A DNA stretch of 64,000 nt from Thermococcus sp. MV5 (GTDB lineage Archaea > Methanobacteriota_B > Thermococci > Thermococcales > Thermococcaceae): assembly GCF_012027425.1 (NCBI RefSeq), contig NZ_SNUE01000002.1, positions 1 to 64,000 on the forward strand, in the 5' to 3' direction. The notes beneath the pieces are model-generated. The model had not been told where the DNA came from, searched no databases, and saw nothing but the letters and a program-made list of their open reading frames with translations. The position numbers and the translations under genes are program-made. Positions 25,942 through 34,266 of this stretch are shown one piece after another (position 1 is the first letter of the stretch; each line of letters begins with the position of its first letter).

Positions 25942-25954
25942 AAACTCACGACGG
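25889..25954 (+). ncRNA. Candidate omega RNA 3' stem of the IS607 element
   Basis: CCGTCGTGAG (25889-25898) pairs perfectly with CTCACGACGG (25945-25954). Inside, GGGAGG (25912-25917) pairs with CCTCCC (25933-25938). Nested stems at the end of tnpB and just past its stop match where TnpB guide RNAs have their scaffold. The RNA probably begins further upstream inside tnpB; the guide would be the flanking sequence after the element's right end, near 25960-25990. Confidence 0.5.
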
Positions 25955-26087
25955 GCAGACCCCTATTATTAAGTGCCTAAGGAGTACCGAATTGCAATGA
26001 CATCGAGATCTCTAAGGAGCAACATCCCAAACACCCTCTCACTAAACTTTTTAAACTATTTTTTACAATAATAACTGGTGGTTATGT

Positions 26088-26648
26088 ATGGTAATTATCC
26101 CCCAACCAATAGATCCTCGAGAAATCAAAAAACTTCGAAAAGAGCTAGGAATAACTCAGGAAGAACTTGCTGAACGAGCAGGGGTCACCCAGGCCTACAT
26201 AGCAAAATTGGAAAGTGGAAAAGTAGACCCAAGATTGTCAACCTTCAATCGAATTCTCCGTGCATTAAAAGAATGCAAGAAAAGTCGTTTTACTGCAAGA
26301 GAAATAATGTCTTCTCCAATAATTGCTGTTAAACCCTATGAGATCGTTGAAAATGTGGTTAGACTTATGAACAAATATAACATCTCCCAAGTACCTATAA
26401 TGGCAGGAAATAAGGTGGTAGGTTCTATAACTGAGAAAACACTCGTGCGAAAAAGCTTTGAACATGAAGATTTACTCTCCAGAAAAGCCATGGAGGTCAT
26501 GGATGAACCATTTCCGATAGTGAATGAAGACGAAAGTATTGAGGTAGTAAAATATCTACTGGAGGAACATCCAGCTATAATCGTACAGGACAAAGAAGGA
26601 AAACCTGTAGGGATTATAACACGATCTGACCTTTTCAAATTAAAATAG
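26088..26648 (+). CDS. HTH-CBS domain transcription regulator
   Basis: A 186-residue protein with an N-terminal Xre-type helix-turn-helix (KKLRKELGITQEELAERAGV, then AYIAKLESGK, about 14-50) and two CBS domains (about 72-127 and 130-185). CBS pairs usually bind adenosine nucleotides or SAM, so this is likely a regulator sensing a nucleotide. GGTGGTT lies eleven bases before the ATG; a nearer ATG is out of frame. A TATA-like TTTTTAAAC is near 26048. It converges with the exported protein gene, leaving five bases between stops. Confidence 0.88.
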   Translation: MVIIPQPIDPREIKKLRKELGITQEELAERAGVTQAYIAKLESGKVDPRLSTFNRILRALKECKKSRFTAREIMSSPIIAVKPYEIVENVVRLMNKYNISQVPIMAGNKVVGSITEKTLVRKSFEHEDLLSRKAMEVMDEPFPIVNEDESIEVVKYLLEEHPAIIVQDKEGKPVGIITRSDLFKLK

Positions 26649-26652
26649 AAAA

Positions 26653-27207
26653 TTAGGAGCCCTGCAAGGGCACAAATGTAATCTCAAAAAGGATTTCTCC
26701 AGTTGTCGCATTATAAACTTCTATAGTTTGGTGGACAACGTAGGCATTGGTTGGGAACGGATAGCCCAAAGAGGCTGCGGGATATGCTCCTTTCCCTATA
26801 TATTTGCTATTTTCTCCAATTATCATTATTTTAACGTATTCCTCAACTTTGTAACTTGCATCGGGAATTTCATCGACGTTATCCCATGCAACTCTTGTTT
26901 CATATCCAAAGAATCCACTCAAGTCATTAGTATACCAAGTGAAATGAACGGCAAACCATGATTTTTCCGGATCGTTTTCACTTCCAAATGGGAAGCTCCA
27001 ATCTTTTGACCACTTTGCAACCATCCAAGTATCTAACGTATTAGATGGGTCAACCACTTGTCCATATAAGAGATACTGGTAGAAATAACCCTCCCACCCT
27101 ACATAGATTCTTGCCTTTTCACTGAGCTCACAAGGTCTTGCATTCATAGGAACTGCCAAAAAACTTAACAACACAAACACGAGTCCTAGAGTAAGCAACT
27201 TTCTCAT
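26653..27207 (-). CDS. Secreted protein of unknown function
   Basis: A 184-residue protein with a clear Sec signal peptide (basic start MRKLL, hydrophobic run, cleavage probably after NARP or nearby around residue 23-25). The mature part is rich in aromatic residues (Trp, Tyr, Phe) and probably beta-rich, with no cysteine motif beyond one N-terminal Cys. No family recognised. GAGGGTGGTAAA precedes the ATG. It probably acts outside the membrane. Confidence 0.75.
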   Translation of the reverse strand: MRKLLTLGLVFVLLSFLAVPMNARPCELSEKARIYVGWEGYFYQYLLYGQVVDPSNTLDTWMVAKWSKDWSFPFGSENDPEKSWFAVHFTWYTNDLSGFFGYETRVAWDNVDEIPDASYKVEEYVKIMIIGENSKYIGKGAYPAASLGYPFPTNAYVVHQTIEVYNATTGEILFEITFVPLQGS

Positions 27208-27310
27208 TTTACCACCCTCTAATTAATCTTTGTGTTCATTTAATCATCCTCAAAGTATTTAAGAGTTTGTAGAAACAACTACCAAAAACAGACACTTAAA
27301 ATTTATCTTC

Positions 27311-27350
27311 TGAAAGCCTCGCCGTTCACGGCGGAGTAGGTCACGGAGAA
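27311..27350 (+). repeat. Hairpin resembling an IS200/IS605 right end
   Basis: GAAAGCCTCGCCGTTCACGG followed by CGGAGTAGGTCAC forms a stem (GCCG/CGGC plus flanking pairs around TTCA). This resembles the 3' end stems of IS200/IS605-type elements and their omega RNAs. No transposase is adjacent, so this could be a solo remnant. It might also be a termination signal between pan and the exported protein gene. Confidence 0.3.
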
Positions 27351-27366
27351 AATAAAGAAAAGGAGT

Positions 27367-28569
27367 TCATCCATACATAACTTCGTGCGTAGCCATTTGT
27401 TGGGCCAATCTTTCTTCAGAGCCAAGGACTTTCTCAACCGCTTTTAGGAAGTCTTCTTGGGTTACATATTCTCTCCTTGCTCTAATTGCAAACATCCCTG
27501 CCTCTGTTACAATAGCCTTTAGGTCAGCTCCACTAGCCCCTTCCGTCATCTCCGCTATTACCTTAAGGTCAACTTTCTTGAGGTTCATCTTTCTAGTGTG
27601 GACTTTAAGGATCTCAAACCTACCACGGAACTCTGGTAATGGAACTTCTATTAATCTATCAAACCTTCCAGGTCTTAACAGAGCAGGGTCAAGAATATCT
27701 GGTCTGTTAGTTGCTGCAATAACCTTGACGTTTCCTCTTGGATCAAACCCATCCAACTCAGCAAGAAGTTGCATTAAAGTCCTATTAACCTCCCTTTCTC
27801 CTCCAGTTGTCTCCTCAAGCCTCTTGGCCCCGATTGCATCTATTTCGTCTATGAAGACTATTGAAGGTGCTTTTTCACGTGCAAGTTCGAATAACTCACT
27901 CACTAGCCTTGCCCCTTCCCCTATATACTTCCTCACAAGTTCACTTCCTACAACCCTTATGAACGTAGCATTAACCTCATGGGCAAGTGCCTTAGCCATC
28001 AAAGTCTTTCCGCATCCAGGAGGGCCATAGAGTAAGACTCCTTTTGGAGGCTCAATTCCAACTTTTTCAAAGAGATCTGGATGTTTTAGAGGTAGTTCAA
28101 CAGCTTCTCTAAGCTCCATTATCTCTTTTTTCAACCCGCCAATATCGTTGTATGTCACGTTTGGTCTCTCAATTACCTCAAACCCAAGGACAGATGGATC
28201 TTTTTGTGATGGTAAAAGCTCTATCACTGCCATTGTTCTTTGGTCAAGAGCCACTCTTGAACCAGGTTTTAAGTTTTCTCTTTCTATCCATGGCGCAATT
28301 CTAACAACAAACCTGGGTCCATTATAGTTCTGCACAATAGCCCTATCTTCATCCAACAATTCAATTAAAGTCCCCGCAAAAGCAGGGGGTTGTCTAAGTC
28401 GAGACATCTCCATCCTCAACCGAGAAAGCTCTCTCTCAAGTCTCTCCTTATCGGCCTCAAGTGTTCTCACTTGAAGTTCAAGCTGCCTTATCCGACGTTT
28501 GAGATAATAAACGTAATCATCATATTCCTTCTCATGAGGTTTGACGTTAACATCTTTAACATCGTTCAT
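27367..28569 (-). CDS. pan: Proteasome-activating nucleotidase PAN
   Basis: A 400-residue AAA ATPase that unfolds proteins and feeds them into the archaeal 20S proteasome. The N-terminal coiled coil covers about 18-65, then an OB domain, then the AAA module with Walker A GPPGCGKT, Walker [12 protein letters not shown] and the arginine finger region RPGRFDR. The C-terminus ends M-Y-G, fitting the HbYX rule for docking into the proteasome. GGAGGGAGAA precedes the ATG. A long upstream region has a palindrome at 28652-28678. Confidence 0.97.
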   Translation of the reverse strand: MNDVKDVNVKPHEKEYDDYVYYLKRRIRQLELQVRTLEADKERLERELSRLRMEMSRLRQPPAFAGTLIELLDEDRAIVQNYNGPRFVVRIAPWIERENLKPGSRVALDQRTMAVIELLPSQKDPSVLGFEVIERPNVTYNDIGGLKKEIMELREAVELPLKHPDLFEKVGIEPPKGVLLYGPPGCGKTLMAKALAHEVNATFIRVVGSELVRKYIGEGARLVSELFELAREKAPSIVFIDEIDAIGAKRLEETTGGEREVNRTLMQLLAELDGFDPRGNVKVIAATNRPDILDPALLRPGRFDRLIEVPLPEFRGRFEILKVHTRKMNLKKVDLKVIAEMTEGASGADLKAIVTEAGMFAIRARREYVTQEDFLKAVEKVLGSEERLAQQMATHEVMYG

Positions 28570-28651
28570 AATTTCTCCCTCCTGTATCTAATTATGTAGA
28601 AGAACCTTATTAACCTACTCATTCACTCTCCCCAAGAGTAACTGGGTAAGG

Positions 28652-28678
28652 CCTTTATAAATCTTTGGTTTATAAAGG
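28652..28678. promoter_or_regulatory. Palindrome with TATA-like arms upstream of pan
   Basis: CCTTTATAAA (28652-28661) and TTTATAAAGG (28669-28678) are perfect 10-bp inverted repeats with a 7-bp spacer, in the 265-bp gap between pan and the UPF0173 gene. Each arm contains a TATA-like core, one per strand, so it could be a bidirectional promoter or an operator. It is 83 bp from the pan ATG and 157 bp from the UPF0173 ATG. A heat-shock regulator site is a possibility only. Confidence 0.5.
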
Positions 28679-28834
28679 TAAACATTAACTCTTTTTTAAC
28701 CCAATACATTGCTTGCTAACTTAATTTTAAGTGAATCTAAAGTGGAACGTAAAATAATCCACAACACTCCTTCGAAAGCCTTAAGTAATCTTTTGTTAGT
28801 ATTAAATTTTGAGCATTCATGGAGGTGAGGACAA

Positions 28835-29512
28835 ATGGTAAGAATAAGATTCCTGGGACATGCTGCTTTTGAGATAGAGGGAGAAGGGAAAAAGATACTC
28901 ATTGATCCCTTTTTAACAGGAAATCCAACTGCAGCTGCAAAACCTGAAGAATTTGAGAAAGTTGATCTAATTCTTGTAACTCATGCCCATGGAGACCATG
29001 TTGGAGATAGTGTTAAAATTGCCCAAAGAACTGGGGCAAAAATAGTGGCGATGTATGATATAGCCAACTATCTGGTGGAAGGAAACGCAGGGATAACCAC
29101 AATAGGAATGAACTATGGCCCAACCAAGGTAGATGGAGTTAAACTAGTTCAAGTGCCCGCCTGGCATTCAAGTAGTGATGGAAAGTACAGCATAGGCAAT
29201 GCATGTGGTTATATTGTAGAATTCGAAGGGGTAAAGATATACCATGCTGGAGATACTTACGTGTTTAAAGACATGGAACTTTTTGCAGAACTCTATGGAA
29301 TTGACGTGGCCTTGCTTCCAATAGGAGGTCACTTCACAATGGGACCAAAGGAAGCAGCAAAAGCTGTCGAGCTTCTTAGACCTAAGTACGTCATTCCCAT
29401 GCATTATAGAACATTTCCACCAATAGCCAAAACTCCTGAGGAGTTCAAAGACCTTGTTGGGGACAAAGCTCAGGTTATCATACTAAAACCGGGAGAGGTT
29501 TTTGAGCTTTGA
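28835..29512 (+). CDS. UPF0173 metal-dependent hydrolase
   Basis: A 225-residue metallo-beta-lactamase fold protein of the UPF0173 (YtkL-like) group. The metal ligands are visible in THAHGDHVGD, in HAGDT and in MHYRTFP. The natural substrate is unknown. GGAGGTGAGG precedes the ATG. It is followed after 33 bp by the surface-sensor gene, which has its own TATA-like AGCTTTTAAAC, so co-transcription is uncertain. Confidence 0.9.
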   Translation: MVRIRFLGHAAFEIEGEGKKILIDPFLTGNPTAAAKPEEFEKVDLILVTHAHGDHVGDSVKIAQRTGAKIVAMYDIANYLVEGNAGITTIGMNYGPTKVDGVKLVQVPAWHSSSDGKYSIGNACGYIVEFEGVKIYHAGDTYVFKDMELFAELYGIDVALLPIGGHFTMGPKEAAKAVELLRPKYVIPMHYRTFPPIAKTPEEFKDLVGDKAQVIILKPGEVFEL

Positions 29513-29545
29513 AAAAGCTTTTAAACTTTCTTTTTTAGCTTTTAT

Positions 29546-30571
29546 GTGGTGGGTGGATTGAGGACAAGATACACAGCAACAATACTAATTACAAGTTTAC
29601 TCATAGCTTCCTTCATGGGGGTTTTGGTACATGCCCAAGAAGAGACTCCTGACATCCCCAAATATGATATTATAATTGTTAGAAATGATGACTTGATTGA
29701 CTATATTGCAGTCCAACCTTACGCAAAACTTCTTAATGTCCCTGTTCTTCCTGTTAATCCTCAGGACTTAGATGAAAAAACTTGGGCTCAATTATATTCT
29801 TACGTGCAACTGGGATGGAAAAAGGTATTGATAGTTGGAAACTCAAATGCCGTGAGTAAAGAAGTTGAAGACGAACTCCTTAAAATGGGATATAGCGTTA
29901 CGCGGATAGGTGGCGATGTTAGAACCGAAACTGCGGAAAAATTAGCCGTTCATTTTTATCCTAGTGGATCAAAAGCCGTTGTATTGGCAAGTGCTCTGGA
30001 TTATGGATCTGCATTAGCAGCATCAAAATTTGCTATGGAGTATGAACTTCCGATGCTATTAACCCTCGAAAATGACCTCTCCGAACATGCTGTTGCTGGA
30101 TTATCAAACCTGAAACCAAGCCTTGTTATAATTGTAGGTACTGGAATAAACCAAACGATAGAAACAAAACTCAAGAACATGGGATATCAGACGTATTGGC
30201 TTGGCCGGACTGTTGAGAAGCCTCCTGTTTCACCCCCTGAAGAACCTTCACCTTACACTTACTCATTCATTGGTGCCATACTAGCTTTAATAATTGCCAT
30301 ACCTGTTGTGCTTTATTGGGCAAAGAAGAAGTGGTATTCCCATAAAATCCCGGTGGAGGTACTTACAGAGAAAGAGAGAATAGTAGTAAGGGCATTGATA
30401 GAACAAGGAGGAAAAGTAAAACAAGAAGACCTCCCCGACCTCACTGGTTATTCCAGACCCACCGTCAGTAGAATAATTCAGGAACTTGAAAAGAAACAAC
30501 TTGTCGAAAGGGAAAAAGTGGGCAAAACCTTCATTGTCAAGCTTGTAAAAGAAATAGACTTAAGAGAATAG
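29546..30571 (+). CDS. CWB2-like ectodomain, TM, winged-helix regulator
   Basis: A 341-residue membrane-bound candidate transcription factor. A signal-anchor or signal peptide (about 9-30, ending VHAQE) leads to an extracellular domain of about 195 residues, with repeats such as YAKLLNVPVLPVNP and SKFAMEYELPMLLTL that resemble cell-wall-binding repeat 2. A Pro-rich linker, one membrane segment (about 246-263) and a cytoplasmic winged helix (LTEKERIVVRALIEQGGKVK, then YSRPTVSRIIQELEKK) follow. Starts GTG 29546 or TTG 29558 (after GGTGGGTGG) are both possible. Confidence 0.8.
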   Translation: MVGGLRTRYTATILITSLLIASFMGVLVHAQEETPDIPKYDIIIVRNDDLIDYIAVQPYAKLLNVPVLPVNPQDLDEKTWAQLYSYVQLGWKKVLIVGNSNAVSKEVEDELLKMGYSVTRIGGDVRTETAEKLAVHFYPSGSKAVVLASALDYGSALAASKFAMEYELPMLLTLENDLSEHAVAGLSNLKPSLVIIVGTGINQTIETKLKNMGYQTYWLGRTVEKPPVSPPEEPSPYTYSFIGAILALIIAIPVVLYWAKKKWYSHKIPVEVLTEKERIVVRALIEQGGKVKQEDLPDLTGYSRPTVSRIIQELEKKQLVEREKVGKTFIVKLVKEIDLRE

Positions 30572-30674
30572 TGATCTCCCAGATTGAAAAAAGTCTAAAA
30601 AGTGTCAGAAAGCCCTGCCGCTCATCATCTTTCAGTTTTTAACTTTCTCTTCATCCCAAATTGAGGAAAGAACG

Positions 30675-30812
30675 TCAAAGACTTCTAAAGAGATGTCCAT
30701 GGGCCTTGTTTACATGTTTAATGTAATCCTTACTCTTCTTAAACACCATGCCACATCTGGGACATTTGAAGAATACTTCACCGTCCCTATCTTTAACTTT
30801 TATCGCCTTCAT
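30675..30812 (-). CDS. 45-residue C2H2 zinc finger protein
   Basis: A very short gene. The protein has C17, C20, H33 and H38 in the pattern C-x2-C-x12-H-x4-H ([12 protein letters not shown], then [12 protein letters not shown]), a classical zinc finger. The ATG at 30812 is preceded by GGAGGGTG at a good distance, supporting translation. Such mini zinc finger proteins are known in Thermococcales, with DNA, RNA or protein binding as possible roles. It lies 55 bp downstream of the 270-residue gene on the same strand and may share its transcript. Confidence 0.8.
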   Translation of the reverse strand: MKAIKVKDRDGEVFFKCPRCGMVFKKSKDYIKHVNKAHGHLFRSL

Positions 30813-30866
30813 CACCCTCCACCCCCATGGATAATTCTAGAACCAATTTTTAAGCTTTATCCTCTC

Positions 30867-31679
30867 TTAGATCCATATTCTATTTCCTTTTACTTTGAGA
30901 TATCCCATCCGTTGAAGCTCTTTCAAAAGGTCTTCCAATGCCTCTTCATCAAAGTAAATGCTTATTTTCTCACGTTTTCCTTCAATACTTATTGGCTCAC
31001 GCTCTAAAAGAGCATCTATAAGCTCAAGTTTTGTATTCTTCTCTTCAGCCAATGAGAGTAGCATTTGAGCTAACACGGACTTCCCAATTCCCACAAACAT
31101 GGCATCAATAAGAGATTCCTCAGTGACGTATTCCTCTGCAATCTCGAGAGCCCTTTTTATGAGTTCCTCCTCTATTTCAAGAACCTCTACAAAGTATCTC
31201 CTCATAAAAGAAACCTCTGTGGCAAGAGTTGCACCCAGCTTTTCTTCAACTTCTTCAAGAACATCTTCAAGGTCATCTATGCTAAATTTGAGTTCAATCT
31301 CCAGTTCCTCAAGTTGAGGCACCTCTATCAATCTAAGTTTTTCATCTCCGGTAATATAACCCCCCTCAATAAGAGCTGCTAATAATGTAATCCTGGCCAC
31401 GTCAACTTCATCAAAGAGTTCTTTAAACTCTTTTTCCTCGCCTACTTCCCAGACAGACATCAATGCATTGAATGTAACTTGCATTTCCTCTAGAGTTTCT
31501 TCAATAACAGGACTTATCCCCTTTGATTTTCTAAGTAAATCACCAAACTTGCCCCTAACGACAATAAAGTGATGAAGCTCCCAACCAAATTTCTCTTGAG
31601 TTTTATTCATTATGCCTTCTCTACTAAGCTCTTTTGAGAGAGTTATCATATCTTCTTTACTCAATACTTCAAATCTCAT
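30867..31679 (-). CDS. Hypothetical helical protein with C-terminal winged-helix-like part
   Basis: A 270-residue acidic, helix-rich cytoplasmic protein. The C-terminus (ISIYFDEEALEDLLKELQRM, then GYLKVKGNRIWI) looks like a winged-helix end. No enzyme motif seen. GGTGGAGAATT precedes the ATG. It may be a regulator or a scaffold; the role cannot be assigned. Confidence 0.7.
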   Translation of the reverse strand: MRFEVLSKEDMITLSKELSREGIMNKTQEKFGWELHHFIVVRGKFGDLLRKSKGISPVIEETLEEMQVTFNALMSVWEVGEEKEFKELFDEVDVARITLLAALIEGGYITGDEKLRLIEVPQLEELEIELKFSIDDLEDVLEEVEEKLGATLATEVSFMRRYFVEVLEIEEELIKRALEIAEEYVTEESLIDAMFVGIGKSVLAQMLLSLAEEKNTKLELIDALLEREPISIEGKREKISIYFDEEALEDLLKELQRMGYLKVKGNRIWI

Positions 31680-31769
31680 AATTCTCCACCATTAAAAGAG
31701 GAGCTTTACCCAGTTATAAACATTAAGTATTCCCATACCCATAGAATCCAAGGTGAGAGAGATAATTCT

Positions 31770-32408
31770 TCACTCTTCAAAAGTCTTGAAAAGAAGCTTC
31801 TTTAAGGGCTTATTTTTCATTATCTCAGCCGTATTTTTTATCTCGTCCAACCCGACTTGATCTTTGTTTATATATATGTAAAGAGCGTATGCCATGACTT
31901 TTGGATCTCCTTCATTAAGTTCTTTTATAGCCTTGGCCACTTCTCCTTCTAACAGTCTATCCGCTACCTCTTTTAATTTTTCTTTGTCCTTTTTTTCTAA
32001 TGCTTCTTTTAAGGGTATGTAAAATCTGTTTATCGCTAGACGGGCCATTCTCTCCCTTCTTTCCAAGTATTCCACGGGGGTTTCTGATTCAGTTTTTTTA
32101 GAAAAGAACATGTAATAGGCAAACGGAAGCAAAATAAAAGCAACCATTACCCAAAAGTATGGAGTTAAAGAAAATGGAAGAATCTCTGAGTATTTGTATT
32201 TCAAATAGAGGAGAAGTACTAACCCTATAAATCCCCAAAGTACAAAAAATATGATATACATTTCATCCATACTTTTTCGCTTTCGAAGAATTTGATATTT
32301 TGAACTCGCACCTACTCTTTCAAGAAACTGTAATCTACCCTCTACAAGTTCTATCTCTGCTTCAAGACGCTTGATTCTATTTTCAATTTCCTCCAAAACT
32401 TCTTTCAT
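31770..32408 (-). CDS. Coiled-coil membrane protein, end of glycan/lipid operon
   Basis: A 212-residue protein with an N-terminal coiled coil (about 1-35), two membrane segments (about 52-69 and 84-103) and a cytoplasmic helical C-terminal domain (115-212). Its ATG overlaps the stop of the creatininase-family gene (ATGA), so it is translated from the same mRNA. No family recognised. Confidence 0.75.
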   Translation of the reverse strand: MKEVLEEIENRIKRLEAEIELVEGRLQFLERVGASSKYQILRKRKSMDEMYIIFFVLWGFIGLVLLLYLKYKYSEILPFSLTPYFWVMVAFILLPFAYYMFFSKKTESETPVEYLERRERMARLAINRFYIPLKEALEKKDKEKLKEVADRLLEGEVAKAIKELNEGDPKVMAYALYIYINKDQVGLDEIKNTAEIMKNKPLKKLLFKTFEE

Positions 32409-33118
32409 AGTCTCTCAACCAGAATTTCTGCTATCTTATCACTAACAATTTCTAAAATCTGTTCCCCCTTCTCTCTTGTGGCTCCCCGAGGATCATCATT
32501 TATACCATTCGGAAAGACTTCAAGCCCAATATCCCTTTTTATCACCCTAACTGGCAGGACCCTTTTCTCTCCTTTTGCCTTTTCCATTTTGGCAAGCTCT
32601 GGGGTTATTACTAACATCACTGAAGTTTCATCTTCTCCAGCATGCCCTTGAGAGGAACATACTTTTAATATTTCCTCTTTGAAGTCGATCCACCAGTTTA
32701 TAAGCAGAATTTCAACATCATGCTTTTCAGCAATTTCCTCAGCTGCCTCAACAATAGGATATATATTCCCACCGTGTCCGTTTAGTACGATGAGCTCCTT
32801 AAAGCCCTCTAATGCAAACTCATCCAAAATATCCCGAATATATCTCCGTAAAGTATCTGCCTTTACATTTATGGTACCGGGATATACGTTCAAAACAAAA
32901 CTGTGACCATACCAAACAGGTGGAGCTATAAAGATGCCAATCCCTTTTTTCTTCAACTTTTTTTCGATCCTTCTAGAGATTTCAAGGGGTGCAAATACAT
33001 CCGTGCCTAAAGGTAAATGTTTCCCATGAGCTTCTACACTTCCAACAGGAATTAAAACTGCTCTTATGCTCTTTTTCATCTTTGCAAATTCTTCCCAACT
33101 GAGTTCTTCCATTTTCAT
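32405..33118 (-). CDS. Creatininase-family amidohydrolase
   Basis: A 237-residue creatininase-fold metal hydrolase. Metal-binding and family motifs are PVGSVEAHGKHLPLGTD, the NGHGGN loop, and QGHAGEDETS. In archaea this family includes ArfB, a formamide hydrolase of flavin/F420 synthesis, and several enzymes of unknown substrate. The start at 33118 is preceded by GTGGGAT; a GTG at 33130 overlapping the upstream stop is possible. Its place in a UbiA/glycosyltransferase operon hints at deacylation or hydrolysis of a sugar-linked compound, which is inference. Confidence 0.82.
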   Translation of the reverse strand: MKMEELSWEEFAKMKKSIRAVLIPVGSVEAHGKHLPLGTDVFAPLEISRRIEKKLKKKGIGIFIAPPVWYGHSFVLNVYPGTINVKADTLRRYIRDILDEFALEGFKELIVLNGHGGNIYPIVEAAEEIAEKHDVEILLINWWIDFKEEILKVCSSQGHAGEDETSVMLVITPELAKMEKAKGEKRVLPVRVIKRDIGLEVFPNGINDDPRGATREKGEQILEIVSDKIAEILVERL

Positions 33119-33129
33119 GCAAAATCCCA

Positions 33130-34266
33130 CTATATGTTTGAAAGAACTTCCTCATAAGTTTTTTCTATCTTAACCACAACCCTGTCCCAAGAATACTTTT
33201 CTTCAACGGCTTTTCTTCCATTACTCCCATACCATTCCCTGAGTTTCTCCTCCTGCAACAATCTCTGAATTGCATTCCTAAGCTCAAGCTCATTTCCAGG
33301 AGGAACAAGCAATCCCGCTTCATTTTCTTTCACTATTTCAGGAATCCCTCCAACATTTGTAGCTATAACTGGGACCCCAGATGCCATAGCCTCAAGAACA
33401 ACTATTCCGAAGGCCTCTGACGTTACTGAAGGCAAGACAAAGATATCTGCCATTCTGAAGACTTCAGGAAGTTTGTTGTCCTCCACGTACCCTAGGAAGA
33501 TAACTCTATCCTCAATCCCCAAGAACTTGGCTTGCATTTTAAGAAAAGGTAGCATCTCACCACTTCCCACCATTACAAGTGTACCCTCTTTTATCTCAGA
33601 AAATGCATTCAAGAGTACATGCGGGCCTTTTCTATAACTCATACGACTCACATATAGGATAACATCTCCCTCAATCCCAAAATCAGCTTTTATATCATCC
33701 TTATTCGAAGCAGGCATAAATCGATTGTCATCCACCCCATTTGGAACAATGGAGATTGGAATATCGGTAAAATGTTCAATAAAAGCTTTAGCTGCTTTGC
33801 TCACGGCAATTATTTTGTGAGGGTATTTAAGATACGTAGTAAATAGAGGGATTGTTAATCCCAAGGCCTCCCAGAGACGTGAGTCATGGGCAAAAGATAT
33901 ACTATGAGTGGTAAGGAGAGTGGCCTTTTTCATAGCTTTTCCAGCTTTTGCAGCTTTTAATGCAAGTGGAGTAAAAGCGTGATGTGAATGAATAACGTCA
34001 AAATCTCTCAAAAATCCATTAAGTTCTTCAGAAGACTTTAAACCATAACTTACATTTATCTCTAACAAAGGAGTAATGACTCCTGGGATTTTTATTAACT
34101 CGATTCCCCTTTCAGCCAATTCTCTCTCCTTTCCCGTCTCTCGATTATTTGTTACTATGGCTACTTCATGTCCTCTCTCCTTTAGTTTTATGGCCAAGTT
34201 ATGCATGTGAGATGCTACTCCTCCTATTTTTGGATAATACCAATCACTAACTAGTGCCACTTTCAT
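33130..34266 (-). CDS. Glycosyltransferase family 4 (group 1)
   Basis: A 378-residue GT-B fold glycosyltransferase. The N-terminal YYPKIGGVASHMHNLA, the central ILYVSRMSYRKGPHVLL and the EX7E motif in SEAFGIVVLEAMASG are visible. It probably transfers a sugar from a nucleotide sugar to a lipid or glycan. The ATG at 34266 follows GGTGAGGG and overlaps the UPF0104 gene by 20 bp. No signal peptide. Confidence 0.93.
   Translation of the reverse strand: MKVALVSDWYYPKIGGVASHMHNLAIKLKERGHEVAIVTNNRETGKERELAERGIELIKIPGVITPLLEINVSYGLKSSEELNGFLRDFDVIHSHHAFTPLALKAAKAGKAMKKATLLTTHSISFAHDSRLWEALGLTIPLFTTYLKYPHKIIAVSKAAKAFIEHFTDIPISIVPNGVDDNRFMPASNKDDIKADFGIEGDVILYVSRMSYRKGPHVLLNAFSEIKEGTLVMVGSGEMLPFLKMQAKFLGIEDRVIFLGYVEDNKLPEVFRMADIFVLPSVTSEAFGIVVLEAMASGVPVIATNVGGIPEIVKENEAGLLVPPGNELELRNAIQRLLQEEKLREWYGSNGRKAVEEKYSWDRVVVKIEKTYEEVLSNI

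Larger units (their letters stand above)
24047..25960 (+). mobile_element. IS607-type insertion sequence
   Basis: The unit has a serine recombinase (tnpA) overlapping a TnpB gene by four bases, followed by a structured 3' end. This is the standard IS607 layout. IS607 ends lack inverted repeats, so the exact borders cannot be read; they lie roughly between 24000-24060 and 25955-25990. The coding part is richer in G and C than the neighbouring genes. The insertion is intergenic, between the queE operon promoter and an HTH-CBS regulator gene. Both genes are full length, so the element may be recent. Confidence 0.85.

Noticed and set aside
24047..25960. IS607 element as part of a larger integrated island
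   Set aside because: The genes on both sides are ordinary chromosomal genes with intact promoters; nothing beyond the element itself appears transferred.
30605..30629. C/D box-like sequence on the minus strand (GATGATGA, a 13-base guide, CTGA)
   Set aside because: Only one half of a C/D RNA is present; no C' or final D box follows, so a functional sRNA is not supported.
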